Shown one piece after another: positions 27,485 through 35,800 of a DNA stretch of 64,000 bases (its first letter is position 1; the number at the start of each line of letters is the position of its first letter). Source of the DNA: Aliamphritea ceti (GTDB lineage: Bacteria; Pseudomonadota; Gammaproteobacteria; Pseudomonadales; Balneatricaceae); assembly GCF_024347215.1 (NCBI RefSeq), contig NZ_AP025282.1, positions 5,146,001-5,210,000 of the forward strand. The letters are read 5' to 3'. Made by a program: the position numbers and the translations under genes. The notes below the pieces were generated by a model. The model was not told the DNA's origin. It searched no databases and worked only from the letters and a program-made list of their open reading frames with translations.

Positions 27485-28609
27485 ATGGAACAAGCAGTAA
27501 TCGCCGGCTATTGCCGCTCTCCCTTCGATTTCGCCCATAAAGGCGCCCTTGCCGGAGTTCGCCCGGATACTCTGGCAGCAAAAGTGATCCGCGGCCTGGT
27601 CCGAAACAGCGGAATTAATCCCACTCAAATCGAAGATTTACTCTGTGGTTGCGCCTTCCCGGAAGGTGAACAGGGTCTCAATATGGCCCGGATGCTGGTA
27701 TTCCTGAGCCGTTTGCCTGACTGCATCCCGGGGGCTACCGTTAATCGCTGGTGTGGCTCGTCCATGCAGAGCATACATATGGCTGCAGGGAGTATAGCGA
27801 TGGGTGCCGGGGATGCGTTCATCTGTGCCGGTGTAGAAAGTATGAGCCGTATCCCCATGATGGGCTATAACCCGTTGCCAAACCAAAAGCTCTATAAAGA
27901 AAATGCCAGGATTTATATGAGCATGGGAGAAACGGCAGAAGTGGTTGCTGAACATTACAACATCAGCCGTGAAGCACAGGAAACCTTTGCCATCAGTTCT
28001 CAGCAAAAAGCGCTGCAGGCGCAGCAACAGGGACTACTGACGGAAGAAATCATTCCGTTAGAAGAGCTACAGCAGGATGGCTGTATTCGTGGCGAAAGTA
28101 GTGCAGAAGGCTTAGCAACATTAAATCCGGCCTTTGTCAGCGATGGTAGTGTCACCGCCGGCACCAGCTCGCCACTGACCGATGGCGCGGCCGCTGTTCT
28201 GGTTTGCTCAGAAAGCTATGCGCGTCGGCATAATCTGCCAATGCTGGCGCATATTAAAACTGTCGCCGTTGCAGGCTGTGCCCCTGAAGTAATGGGTATG
28301 GGCCCGGTAGCGGCCAGCAAAAAAGCTCTGCAACGGGCGGGTCTTAACAGCAGCGAACTGGATGTTATCGAACTTAATGAGGCTTTCGCCAGTCAGGCAC
28401 TGGCCTGCATTCGTGAGCTTGAGCTGGATCCTGAAAAAGTAAACCAGCATGGTGGTGCAATTGCATTGGGTCATCCTCTGGGCGCCAGTGGCGCACGGAT
28501 TGTTGGTAAAGCCGCCAGCCTGCTTCACCAGAGTGGCGGTAAACACGCACTGGCAACTCAATGTATCGGTGGTGGTCAGGGGATAGCTACACTGCTGGAG
28601 GCCATCTGA
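27485..28609 (+). CDS. fadA: Acetyl-CoA acyltransferase (3-ketoacyl-CoA thiolase)
   Basis: A 374-aa thiolase performing the last step of beta-oxidation: cleavage of 3-ketoacyl-CoA to acetyl-CoA and a shortened acyl-CoA. The nucleophile is C90 in NRWCGSSMQS; the NEAFASQA motif, H330 in GHPLGASGARI and C360 in QCIGGGQG complete the active site. The order and spacing are normal. Its stop overlaps the start of the next gene by one base (TGATG), which couples them. ATG 27485 is the start; GGCAGGAATG precedes it. Confidence 0.9.
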   Translation: MEQAVIAGYCRSPFDFAHKGALAGVRPDTLAAKVIRGLVRNSGINPTQIEDLLCGCAFPEGEQGLNMARMLVFLSRLPDCIPGATVNRWCGSSMQSIHMAAGSIAMGAGDAFICAGVESMSRIPMMGYNPLPNQKLYKENARIYMSMGETAEVVAEHYNISREAQETFAISSQQKALQAQQQGLLTEEIIPLEELQQDGCIRGESSAEGLATLNPAFVSDGSVTAGTSSPLTDGAAAVLVCSESYARRHNLPMLAHIKTVAVAGCAPEVMGMGPVAASKKALQRAGLNSSELDVIELNEAFASQALACIRELELDPEKVNQHGGAIALGHPLGASGARIVGKAASLLHQSGGKHALATQCIGGGQGIATLLEAI

Positions 28610-30957
28610 TGAGTAACATCAAACAGATTGCAGTAATAGGTGCGGGTGCCATGGGTGCTGGTATTGCAGCAGTAATTGCCAATGCCGGTGTACCGGTTCT
28701 GCTGCTTGACCGGGTTGACGAACATTCTCAGGAAAAGCAGCCTGAACGCAGTAACATTGCCCGCAATGCGGTCAACCGCTTACTGAAATCCAATCCCGAA
28801 GCCCTGACTCATAAGCGCAACATCAAACTCATTACCCCGCTGAACATTGATGACCATCTGCACTTAATCAGCGAATGTGACTGGATTATAGAAGCCGTCA
28901 GCGAAAACCTGGCACTTAAACAAAACCTTTATAAACAGATAGATGCTGTACGTAAGCCAGGCAGTATCGTGTCTTCCAATACATCTACCTTGCCGCTTCA
29001 CTGTTTAGTACAGGGGCTGCCGGAAAGTTTTGCTGCTGACTTCTGTATCAGCCATTTCTTTAATCCACCCCGGTATATGCGTCTGCTGGAAATCGTCGCA
29101 GAAAAGGCCAATCCGGAAGCGATACAGCAGCTGGAAAACTTCGCTGACCTGCAGCTGGGTAAAACAGTCATTCATTGTAAGGACAGCCCGGGATTTATTG
29201 CTAACCGGTTAGGGATTTTCTGGATCTACTGTGCGCTGGTTGAAGCCATTGATATGGGCCTTAGTATCGAAGAGGCCGATGCCCTGTTAAGCAAGCCCTG
29301 TGGCATACCGAAAACCGGTGTCTTTGGATTAATGGACCTGGTCGGTATTGATCTGATGCCGGCGATTGTTGGTGCCATGTGTCAGGCATTACCAGAACAC
29401 GACCCTTTTGTTCAGCTACAACGCCATATACCACTGATAGACAAAATGATCAGCCAGGGTTATACCGGTCGTAAAAGCAAAGGGGGCTTTTACCGGCTGG
29501 ACCGGAGTCAGACTCCGCCAGCAAAGGAAGCCATTTGCCTGAATAACGGAGACTACACACCAGCATTGCGCCCTAAAGTACCCGGTGCAGATACCCGGGT
29601 TCACAAACTCCGTCACCTGCTTTCCCGGGAAGATAAGTATGGTCAGTATACCTGGCGGGTTATGGCGCAAACGCTCTGTTACGCTGCAAACCTGGTGGGC
29701 GAAGTTGCTGAAGATATTACCTCCATAGATGCGGCGATGCGGCTGGGTTATAACTGGAAGTATGGTCCCTTTGAACTCATGGACATACTGGGAACTGGCT
29801 GGCTGGCGGAACACCTTCAAACCGATGGCTTTAGTCTGCCTCCCATACTGGCAACCACTGCCCGGAGACCATTGTATAGCCTTCAGGCCTATAAGGAGCA
29901 CTCCGAACAGCTGCATTTCATGGACGTTTACGGACGTTATCAGCCATTAATCCGCCCTGATGGCGTATTGCTGCTGGCGGATATTAAACGTCATCAGCAG
30001 CCCCTGCTGAAGAACTCGTCAGCATCACTGTGGAACATTGGTGACGGTGTTCTCTGCTTTGAGTTTACATCCAAAATGAACTCCTTGGACCCGGATATAA
30101 TGGCGCTTCTACAGCAAAGCATCGCAGTAGTAAAAAGAAATCATAAAGCCCTGGTTATCTATAACGAAGGGGAAAACTTCTCTGTTGGCGCCAATCTCGG
30201 TCTGGCCATGTTCACCGCTAATATCGCCGCCTGGCAAGACATTGAAGCCATGGTAATGGCGGGTCAGCAAACCTTTAAAGCGCTTAAGTACGCACCTTTT
30301 CCAGTGGTCAGTGCACCCAGCGGGCTGGCGTTGGGCGGCGGTTGTGAAGTATTGCTGCACAGTGATGCAATTCAGGCGCATATAGAAACCTACACCGGCC
30401 TAGTTGAAGTAGGTGTCGGCTTGGTGCCCGCCTGGGGTGGCTGTAAAGAAATGCTGGCACGCTGGCAGCAGAAACCGAATTATCCGCAAGGTCCAATGCC
30501 AGCTCCCGCTAAAGTCTTTGAACTGATATCTACAGCAGCAGTGGCCAAATCAGCCGAGCAAGCCCGCAGCAATCAGGTTCTGCGACAATATGATCAGATC
30601 ACCATGAACCGTGACCGACTGCTGGCAGACGCCAAAGCCACCGCCCTGCAATTGGCTAAAAATTATCAGCCACCTAAGTCTGCTGACTTTAATTTGCCCG
30701 GCAGCAGCGGCAAACTGGCATTTGAAATGGCCGTTAATGGCTTTGTACGCAATGGTAAAGCCACCCAACATGACAAAACAGTTTCGCTGCATGTAGCAGA
30801 TATCATTTCCGGCGGTGATACCGATGTTAGCAAACCACTTAGTGAGGATGACTTACTGAGCCTTGAACGGCAAAACTTCATGAGCATCATCCGACACCCT
30901 GACACCCTGGCGCGCATTGAACACATGTTGCTAACCGGTAAACCCCTGCGCAACTGA
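28609..30957 (+). CDS. 3-hydroxyacyl-CoA dehydrogenase/enoyl-CoA hydratase fusion (FadB/FadN-like)
   Basis: A 782-aa bifunctional enzyme. The N-terminal Rossmann domain begins IAVIGAGAMGAGIAAVIANAG, with the active-site segment FCISHFFNPPRYMRLLEIV and DSPGFIANRLG; a second helical dehydrogenase domain follows. The C-terminal part is a crotonase-fold hydratase with NFSVGANLGLAMF, APSGLALGGGCEVLLHSD and GLVEVGVGLVPAWGGCKEML. The domain order (dehydrogenase first) is that of FadN-like proteins, not the reverse order of E. coli FadB. It is coupled to the thiolase gene and sits 16 bp before the acyl-CoA dehydrogenase. A start upstream at 28561 would overlap the thiolase and is rejected. Confidence 0.92.
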   Translation: MSNIKQIAVIGAGAMGAGIAAVIANAGVPVLLLDRVDEHSQEKQPERSNIARNAVNRLLKSNPEALTHKRNIKLITPLNIDDHLHLISECDWIIEAVSENLALKQNLYKQIDAVRKPGSIVSSNTSTLPLHCLVQGLPESFAADFCISHFFNPPRYMRLLEIVAEKANPEAIQQLENFADLQLGKTVIHCKDSPGFIANRLGIFWIYCALVEAIDMGLSIEEADALLSKPCGIPKTGVFGLMDLVGIDLMPAIVGAMCQALPEHDPFVQLQRHIPLIDKMISQGYTGRKSKGGFYRLDRSQTPPAKEAICLNNGDYTPALRPKVPGADTRVHKLRHLLSREDKYGQYTWRVMAQTLCYAANLVGEVAEDITSIDAAMRLGYNWKYGPFELMDILGTGWLAEHLQTDGFSLPPILATTARRPLYSLQAYKEHSEQLHFMDVYGRYQPLIRPDGVLLLADIKRHQQPLLKNSSASLWNIGDGVLCFEFTSKMNSLDPDIMALLQQSIAVVKRNHKALVIYNEGENFSVGANLGLAMFTANIAAWQDIEAMVMAGQQTFKALKYAPFPVVSAPSGLALGGGCEVLLHSDAIQAHIETYTGLVEVGVGLVPAWGGCKEMLARWQQKPNYPQGPMPAPAKVFELISTAAVAKSAEQARSNQVLRQYDQITMNRDRLLADAKATALQLAKNYQPPKSADFNLPGSSGKLAFEMAVNGFVRNGKATQHDKTVSLHVADIISGGDTDVSKPLSEDDLLSLERQNFMSIIRHPDTLARIEHMLLTGKPLRN

Positions 30958-30973
30958 CATTAGAGGAAAGGTT

Positions 30974-32749
30974 ATGCTGACTTACACGCCCCCGATCCGC
31001 GACATGCAGTTTGTGCTCTACGAACTTTTAGATGCACTGCAGTTAAACCAGTTGCCCGGTTACGAAGATGTTAATCAGGAGCTGATTGACAGCATTCTGG
31101 AAGAAGCCGGTAAACTCACCAGTGAAGTCCTCCAGCCACTGAATCACAGCGGCGATGAACAGGGCTGCCTGTTCAGCAATGGGAAAGTAAGCACGCCTGA
31201 AGGTTTCAAAGCCGCATACAAACAATTTTGTGATGGCGGCTGGGCTGCACTGGCCTGCGATCCAGAGTACGGTGGCAGTGGTTTACCTAAAACCATTAAT
31301 ACTTTACTGGAAGAAATGATCTGTTCGGCTAACCTGTCGTTCGGCATTTATCCGGGGCTAAGCTTTGGTGCTTACTCGGCCATCAGCCGTTATGCCAACG
31401 AATCGCTTAAACAAACTTACCTGCCTAAACTCGCCGATGGCAACTGGTCTGGCACTATGTGTCTGACTGAACCGCACTGCGGTACTGACCTGGGTCTGTG
31501 CCGTACTAAAGCCGAAGTTCAGGCAGACGGAAGCTACAAGTTAACAGGCAGCAAAATTTTTATCTCTGCCGGCGAACATGATCTGACCGAAAACATCATC
31601 CACCTGGTATTGGCCCGTACTCCGGATGCACCAGAGGGCATTAAAGGTATCAGTCTATTTCTGGTACCGAAAAAATACCCTGATGATGATGCACTGATAG
31701 ATAACCGGGTCAGCTGTGGCGGTATCGAACATAAAATGGGTATCAAGGCGTCATCAACCTGCCAGATCAACTTTGATGAGGCTAGTGGCTGGCTAATCGG
31801 CGATTTACACAAAGGCATGCGCGCCATGTTCACTATGATGAACCAGGCCCGTCTGGCGGTTGGTGTACAGGGACTGGGACTGGCTGAAGCCGCTTATCAG
31901 GGTTCAGTCAGCTATGCCCGGGAACGTTTACAGGGACGCTCTCTTTCTGGAGTAAAACATCCGGAAAAAGCGGCAGATCCAATCATTGTCCATCCTGATG
32001 TTCGCCGTATGCTTCTCACTCAAAAAGCTTACGTTGAAGGCTGTCGGGCTTTCGGGCTTTGGGTTGCTATACAGCTGGACACTTCCCGTAAGCACAGTGA
32101 TAAAACCGTCAGACAGGACGCTGATGAATTTGTGCAGCTAACAACCCCTGTAGTAAAAGCGTTTTTCACCGACCTTGGCTTTGAATGCACAAACTTAGGC
32201 ATGCAGGTTTTAGGCGGTCACGGCTTTATCCGTGAAAACGGTATGGAACAACTGGTAAGAGATGCCCGAATTGCACAAATATATGAAGGCACCAACGGCA
32301 TTCAGGCACTGGATCTGATCGGTCGGAAAATGCCACAAAAAGCGGGCCGTTACCTGCGTCACTTCTTCCATCCGATACAGAATTATCTTGAAAACCAGCA
32401 GGCTAATACTGAATTATCTGAATTTACAGGCCCACTCAGTAAAGCCTTTGGCCGACTACAGAAAGCCAGCCAGCAAATAGCCCTTACCGGCCTGAAAAAT
32501 CCGGAAGCGGCTGCCGCAGTCGCCAGTGACTATCTGCGGTTATTCGGTTTGGTTGCGCTGGGATACATGTGGTGCAAAATGGCTGAAATTGCTTTGCTGC
32601 AGCCTGATGAGGAAAGTGGTTTTTACAAAGGAAAGCTGCATACCGCCCGCTTCTTTATGCAAAAACTGCTGCCACAAAGCAGCAGTTTATTCGCCAGTAT
32701 TATGGCTGGCGAAAGCAGCATAATGCATCTGGAAGAGAGCAGTTTTTAA
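30974..32749 (+). CDS. Acyl-CoA dehydrogenase (DmdC/AcdA-like large subfamily)
   Basis: A 591-aa FAD-dependent dehydrogenase, the first oxidative step of beta-oxidation. The FAD/substrate region CLTEPHCGTDLGL and the active-site-associated region LGGHGFIRENGMEQLVRDARIAQIYEGTNGIQALDLIGRK are present, with an extra C-terminal helical domain. The N-terminus (PIRDMQFVLYELLDAL) and length fit the large subfamily that includes DmdC (methylmercaptopropionyl-CoA dehydrogenase) as well as medium- and long-chain enzymes. It is the last gene of the ligase-MerR-thiolase-dehydrogenase operon. The preferred acyl chain is not decidable; DMSP-derived acyl-CoA is a possible alternative. Confidence 0.9.
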   Translation: MLTYTPPIRDMQFVLYELLDALQLNQLPGYEDVNQELIDSILEEAGKLTSEVLQPLNHSGDEQGCLFSNGKVSTPEGFKAAYKQFCDGGWAALACDPEYGGSGLPKTINTLLEEMICSANLSFGIYPGLSFGAYSAISRYANESLKQTYLPKLADGNWSGTMCLTEPHCGTDLGLCRTKAEVQADGSYKLTGSKIFISAGEHDLTENIIHLVLARTPDAPEGIKGISLFLVPKKYPDDDALIDNRVSCGGIEHKMGIKASSTCQINFDEASGWLIGDLHKGMRAMFTMMNQARLAVGVQGLGLAEAAYQGSVSYARERLQGRSLSGVKHPEKAADPIIVHPDVRRMLLTQKAYVEGCRAFGLWVAIQLDTSRKHSDKTVRQDADEFVQLTTPVVKAFFTDLGFECTNLGMQVLGGHGFIRENGMEQLVRDARIAQIYEGTNGIQALDLIGRKMPQKAGRYLRHFFHPIQNYLENQQANTELSEFTGPLSKAFGRLQKASQQIALTGLKNPEAAAAVASDYLRLFGLVALGYMWCKMAEIALLQPDEESGFYKGKLHTARFFMQKLLPQSSSLFASIMAGESSIMHLEESSF

Positions 32750-32755
32750 CTCGCC

Positions 32756-33286
32756 CTAACGCCATTTAGCCCAGGGATCATCATCTGTTGCGCCATTAGC
32801 GTCGGATGAACCACGGGAGTCTGATGAGTCACGTTTCTTGTACGGACTGTCAGAATCATGATTTCGGCTTCTGGACGGCTTAGGACGTGAATGTGGAGAT
32901 CTTTTAGACTTACCAAATTCAGCGGCTTTTTTAGCACTCTTTTCACGCTGTATTTCAGCATCTTCCAAACTCAGTTCGGCAGGCTCACCAGGCTTTTGGT
33001 TAGTCGGTACAACTCTGTCACGGGGTGACAAAGCAAACTGCTCAGACGATACCCGGGGTAAATTTTTGTATTTATACAAATAAAATATTTCTACTTTTTC
33101 CCGCGCCCATTCAGTCTTCTTTAAAAACTTCTCGCTCGACTTAATGCTTGGGTTGGTCTTAAAACAATTGATGTTTAAGTACGCATACAAAATTTCAAAA
33201 CCGTAGTGCTCGACTAATTCAGTCAATACCTGGTTCAAACCGACCCCGTGCAGAGGGTTGTTTTTATAATCGACTTCATTACTCAT
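32756..33286 (-). CDS. VF530/DUF2132-like DNA-binding protein with charged tail
   Basis: The N-terminal 75 residues (NNPLHGVGLNQVLTELVEHYGFEILYAYLNINCF, then FLKKTEWAREKVEIFYLYKYKNLP) match the small VF530 family. The rest is a disordered, Lys/Arg/Ser/Asp-rich tail (about 100 residues) with KRDSSDSRGSSD-like stretches and a final WAKWR. VF530 proteins are proposed DNA binders; the tail here would give extra charge-based binding. ATG 33286 has a GGAAG site; GTG 33292 is less likely. It converges with the acyl-CoA dehydrogenase gene with a 6-bp gap. Confidence 0.75.
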   Translation of the reverse strand: MSNEVDYKNNPLHGVGLNQVLTELVEHYGFEILYAYLNINCFKTNPSIKSSEKFLKKTEWAREKVEIFYLYKYKNLPRVSSEQFALSPRDRVVPTNQKPGEPAELSLEDAEIQREKSAKKAAEFGKSKRSPHSRPKPSRSRNHDSDSPYKKRDSSDSRGSSDANGATDDDPWAKWR

Positions 33287-33415
33287 AATCACTTCCAGGG
33301 AATAGTTACTTCAAACAGACAAAACTTAACGCACCATCATATCGGGCAAGATACAGAAAACCTATCAATAAGCGGGATCTATATCATTTAAAGCTTAGTC
33401 TGATTCTGGCTACCT

Positions 33416-33443
33416 TAAAAACGGCCCGACTACGAAGCCGGGC
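33416..33443 (-). terminator. Terminator of arsM
   Basis: On the minus strand GCCCG and CGGGC pair around a loop (33424-33443) and are followed by CG and a run of T residues (complement of 33416-33421). It lies 18 bp past the arsM stop. Confidence 0.75.
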
Positions 33444-33460
33444 AGGCATCATAAATCAGA

Positions 33461-34513
33461 TTAACAACAACCACCGGCAGACGTTGCCGAACTGCTGCTC
33501 ACCACATCATAAGGCAGGTTACTGCCACAACCTTCAAAAATACCGTAATGATTATCCCAATTACCGATAAACTCAAAATGCTGCTGTAAACGTGACTCGT
33601 TGAGCATCCGGTAAGTGTTACCGCACACAGGAAATACCTTACCCGCTGCTATCAGATGATGCTTATCCAGCAGATAATTAGTTTCCTGATCAGCAATAGT
33701 GCCTTTATAAACCACAGCCTGACCATAATCTTCACAGGCAGGTTCCAGACCAGCAATTTTAAACAAGCGGTAAGTCGCTGAGTAAAAACCAATATGACCG
33801 ATACGTTTTTCAACGGCCTGGTTATCAATGCCCAACGGGCGGTCTTCCACCAGTCTTGGATCTGCAAACCCACATTGCTTAGCTAAATTCTGGAAATCGT
33901 TCCAATACAAAGCACCGCTGAGGCACTCGCCGTAAAGTACCGGATCATTTACCAGTTCCTGAGGTACGCGACGATCAGCATACACATCAGAGAAATACAT
34001 CTCACCGCCTGGCTTTAATAACCGATACGCTTGCTTGAGCACTGCTTCTTTGTCCGGCGACAGGTTAATTACGCAGTTAGATACAATCAGATCAAAACTG
34101 TTTTCTTCCAGCCCCAGTTCATCCAGCTTTTCAATATAGCCTTTCTTAAATTCCACATTAGACGTTTTATAGCCAAATGCTTCAGCATGGTAATCCAGAT
34201 GACGGTTAGCAATATTCAGCTGTTCATCCGTCATATCTACACCGACAACCAATCCGGTTTCTCCTACCAGTGCCGCTAAGGTATAAGCATCACGACCAGA
34301 GCCGCTTCCCAGGTCTAAAATACGCAAACCTTTAAGTTGCTCCGGAGCCACCAAACCACAACCGTAGTAATGGCTGCTGACTTCATCATGGATCTTCTTA
34401 AGAATATCTTTAATTGGCTGTGGTGGTGCCTGTAAAGTACAGCAGGCATCTGTTTTCAGATCAGCAGATCCCTGGAGGGTCTTACCGTAATAATCCTGAA
34501 CTTGTTCATGCAT
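33461..34513 (-). CDS. arsM: Arsenite S-adenosylmethionine methyltransferase
   Basis: A 350-aa SAM-dependent methyltransferase for trivalent arsenic. SAM motif I is LDLGSGSGRDAYTLA (residues 66-80). The arsenic-binding cysteines are C147 in SNCVINLSPDK and C197 in GECLSGALYW, with a further Cys pair C24-C25 in the N-terminal KTDACC segment. The whole 40-205 stretch closely follows the animal AS3MT type, and the protein even ends in an AGGCC-type cysteine tail as AS3MT does near its C-terminus. The product would be methylated and volatile arsenicals. There is no arsR, arsB or arsC beside it, so it stands alone with its own promoter and terminator. ATG 34513 has AGGAGG upstream. Confidence 0.93.
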   Translation of the reverse strand: MHEQVQDYYGKTLQGSADLKTDACCTLQAPPQPIKDILKKIHDEVSSHYYGCGLVAPEQLKGLRILDLGSGSGRDAYTLAALVGETGLVVGVDMTDEQLNIANRHLDYHAEAFGYKTSNVEFKKGYIEKLDELGLEENSFDLIVSNCVINLSPDKEAVLKQAYRLLKPGGEMYFSDVYADRRVPQELVNDPVLYGECLSGALYWNDFQNLAKQCGFADPRLVEDRPLGIDNQAVEKRIGHIGFYSATYRLFKIAGLEPACEDYGQAVVYKGTIADQETNYLLDKHHLIAAGKVFPVCGNTYRMLNESRLQQHFEFIGNWDNHYGIFEGCGSNLPYDVVSSSSATSAGGCC

Positions 34514-34547
34514 AGGAGGCTACTTCAATTTTGGTAAATAATAGGAT

Positions 34548-34561
34548 GTGATACGTATCAC
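34548..34561. promoter_or_regulatory. Perfect palindrome upstream of arsM, candidate operator
   Basis: GTGATACGTATCAC is a perfect 14-bp palindrome, 35 bp before the arsM start codon and inside the expected promoter. It could bind a repressor responding to arsenite or another signal. The regulator is not in this window. Confidence 0.5.
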
Positions 34562-34591
34562 TGCTGCTAATAAGCACATAATTTACCATGT

Positions 34592-35044
34592 CTAAATCCG
34601 ATTATGGGAATCAAAGGATTTACAGGTCATCAGTTTTTTCATGGTAATAAGCACTCTTAATGAAAGAGGCATTCGAAACGGACCGCCAAACAGCGGAAAT
34701 ATCATAAATAAGAGACTGGCGAGAAACACATAACTTTGCAGGACTAACAGTCCTATGGTTAAGAACTCATCACTGTTGATGTACGTGGTAAAAAGTGCAG
34801 AGCTGTGATCAACCATTCCCGCTGTAAAAACAGCAACAGCTAATGCCAGTTTAAAAAGGAGCGCTGTTATCAAAGCATCCAGATACCGCAGGGTATGATC
34901 TGCAACAAAGCTTCTGCCTGCCGCCGTAAAAAGCCAATACAGCAATATAGGGACCAGCACCGCAAAATAAGATGCTAATAACCACATAATATAAGTGACC
35001 AGTGGCAACAGTGCAGCCAGTATTCGATCAGACCATGACGCCAT
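34592..35044 (-). CDS. Small membrane protein of unknown function
   Basis: A 150-aa protein with about three or four hydrophobic helices (residues about 8-42, 53-80 and 95-122), a short basic C-terminus and no known motif. It lies between arsM and the duplicated atpC tail, transcribed like both. Its function is unknown and no domain is recognised. Since the arsM promoter palindrome lies downstream of it, it probably belongs to a separate unit. Confidence 0.6.
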   Translation of the reverse strand: MASWSDRILAALLPLVTYIMWLLASYFAVLVPILLYWLFTAAGRSFVADHTLRYLDALITALLFKLALAVAVFTAGMVDHSSALFTTYINSDEFLTIGLLVLQSYVFLASLLFMIFPLFGGPFRMPLSLRVLITMKKLMTCKSFDSHNRI

Positions 35045-35088
35045 AATGTTCTACCTATCTGAAGTTGCACTCAGTTTTACATAAATAG

Positions 35089-35190
35089 CAGGCACAAAAA
35101 AAGCGCCGCTCTTAAATTGAGGGGCGCTTTTTTAAAGTACAGACCGTAACGGTTAGGCTATTTACCTAACTTAGTACGAACCTGTTGAAC
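35089..35190. repeat. 102-bp direct repeat, distal copy (tail of atpC plus terminator)
   Basis: Identical to 35249-35350 except for two adjacent positions (GGCTA here, GATTA there). It carries the last codons of atpC, a spacer and the GC hairpin with T-runs (35097-35133). Directly beyond it (35191-35248) is a 58-bp unique segment separating it from the copy attached to the real atpC. Confidence 0.95.
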
Positions 35191-35230
35191 CTGTATTTGC
35201 AGAAGAGTCAGTTGCGCCAACACTTCTAAC
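35158..35230 (-). pseudogene. Orphan, diverged atpC 3' end
   Basis: On the minus strand this reads PLEVLAQLTLLQIQVQQVRTKLGK followed by TAG, with an in-frame TAG directly upstream. The genuine gene ends AEAVAQLRTVQQVRTKLGK. The last ten residues and the stop are the same, but further upstream the copy diverges with a small insertion while keeping AQL, so this looks like the tail of a different atpC allele. It has no start codon. Confidence 0.7.
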
Positions 35231-35248
35231 GGCTATATCCACAAAATA

Positions 35249-35350
35249 CAGGCACAAAAAAAGCGCCGCTCTTAAATTGAGGGGCGCTTTTTTAAAGTAC
35301 AGACCGTAACGGTTAGATTATTTACCTAACTTAGTACGAACCTGTTGAAC
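35249..35350. repeat. 102-bp direct repeat, copy attached to atpC
   Basis: The second copy of the repeat starting at 35089, offset by exactly 160 bp. It includes the stop codon and last eleven codons of atpC and the operon terminator (35257-35293). Confidence 0.95.
35257..35293 (-). terminator. Terminator of the ATP synthase operon
   Basis: AAAAAAGCGCC pairs with GGCGCTTTTTT around a loop, giving an 11-bp stem that can act in both directions, 25 bp past the atpC stop. A second copy is at 35097-35133, so the operon has two terminators in tandem. Confidence 0.85.
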
Positions 35351-35743
35351 GGTACGCAGTTGCGCGACAGCTTCAGCCAGTTGAGCAGTTGCGCGGGAGT
35401 AATCCAGCTCGCTGCTCTGATCTGCCATAGCTTGTTCGGCATGCTTTTTCGCTTCTTCTGCAGCAGCTTCATTCAAATCGCCGGCACGCAGTGCTGTGTC
35501 CGCAAGGACAGAGACTTTGTGTGGCTGAATTTCAATGAATCCACCAGAAACGTAAAAGATCTCCTGCTCACCACCCTGCTTTTTAAGCTCTACAGGACCT
35601 GGTTTCAGTTCCGACAGAAGCGGAGCGTGACCCGGATAAATACCCAGGTCACCCAGGCTACCTGTCACTGATACGAATTCAATAAGACCAGAGAAGATTT
35701 CTTCTTCAGCACTTACGATATCGCAATGAACAGTCATAGCCAT
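35318..35743 (-). CDS. atpC: ATP synthase F1 subunit epsilon
   Basis: A 141-aa central-stalk subunit. The N-terminal beta-sandwich opens MAMTVHCDIVSAEEEIFSG and includes GDLGIYPGHAPLLSELKPG. The C-terminal helical hairpin, which can inhibit ATP hydrolysis, ends QQVRTKLGK. It is the last gene of the atp operon, and its 3' end and terminator are duplicated immediately downstream. Confidence 0.97.
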   Translation of the reverse strand: MAMTVHCDIVSAEEEIFSGLIEFVSVTGSLGDLGIYPGHAPLLSELKPGPVELKKQGGEQEIFYVSGGFIEIQPHKVSVLADTALRAGDLNEAAAEEAKKHAEQAMADQSSELDYSRATAQLAEAVAQLRTVQQVRTKLGK

Positions 35744-35800
35744 GTTTCTTTCCTCTAAGGTTTCAGCTCAGGACCAGATTAACTCCGGCCCTGTGAACAA

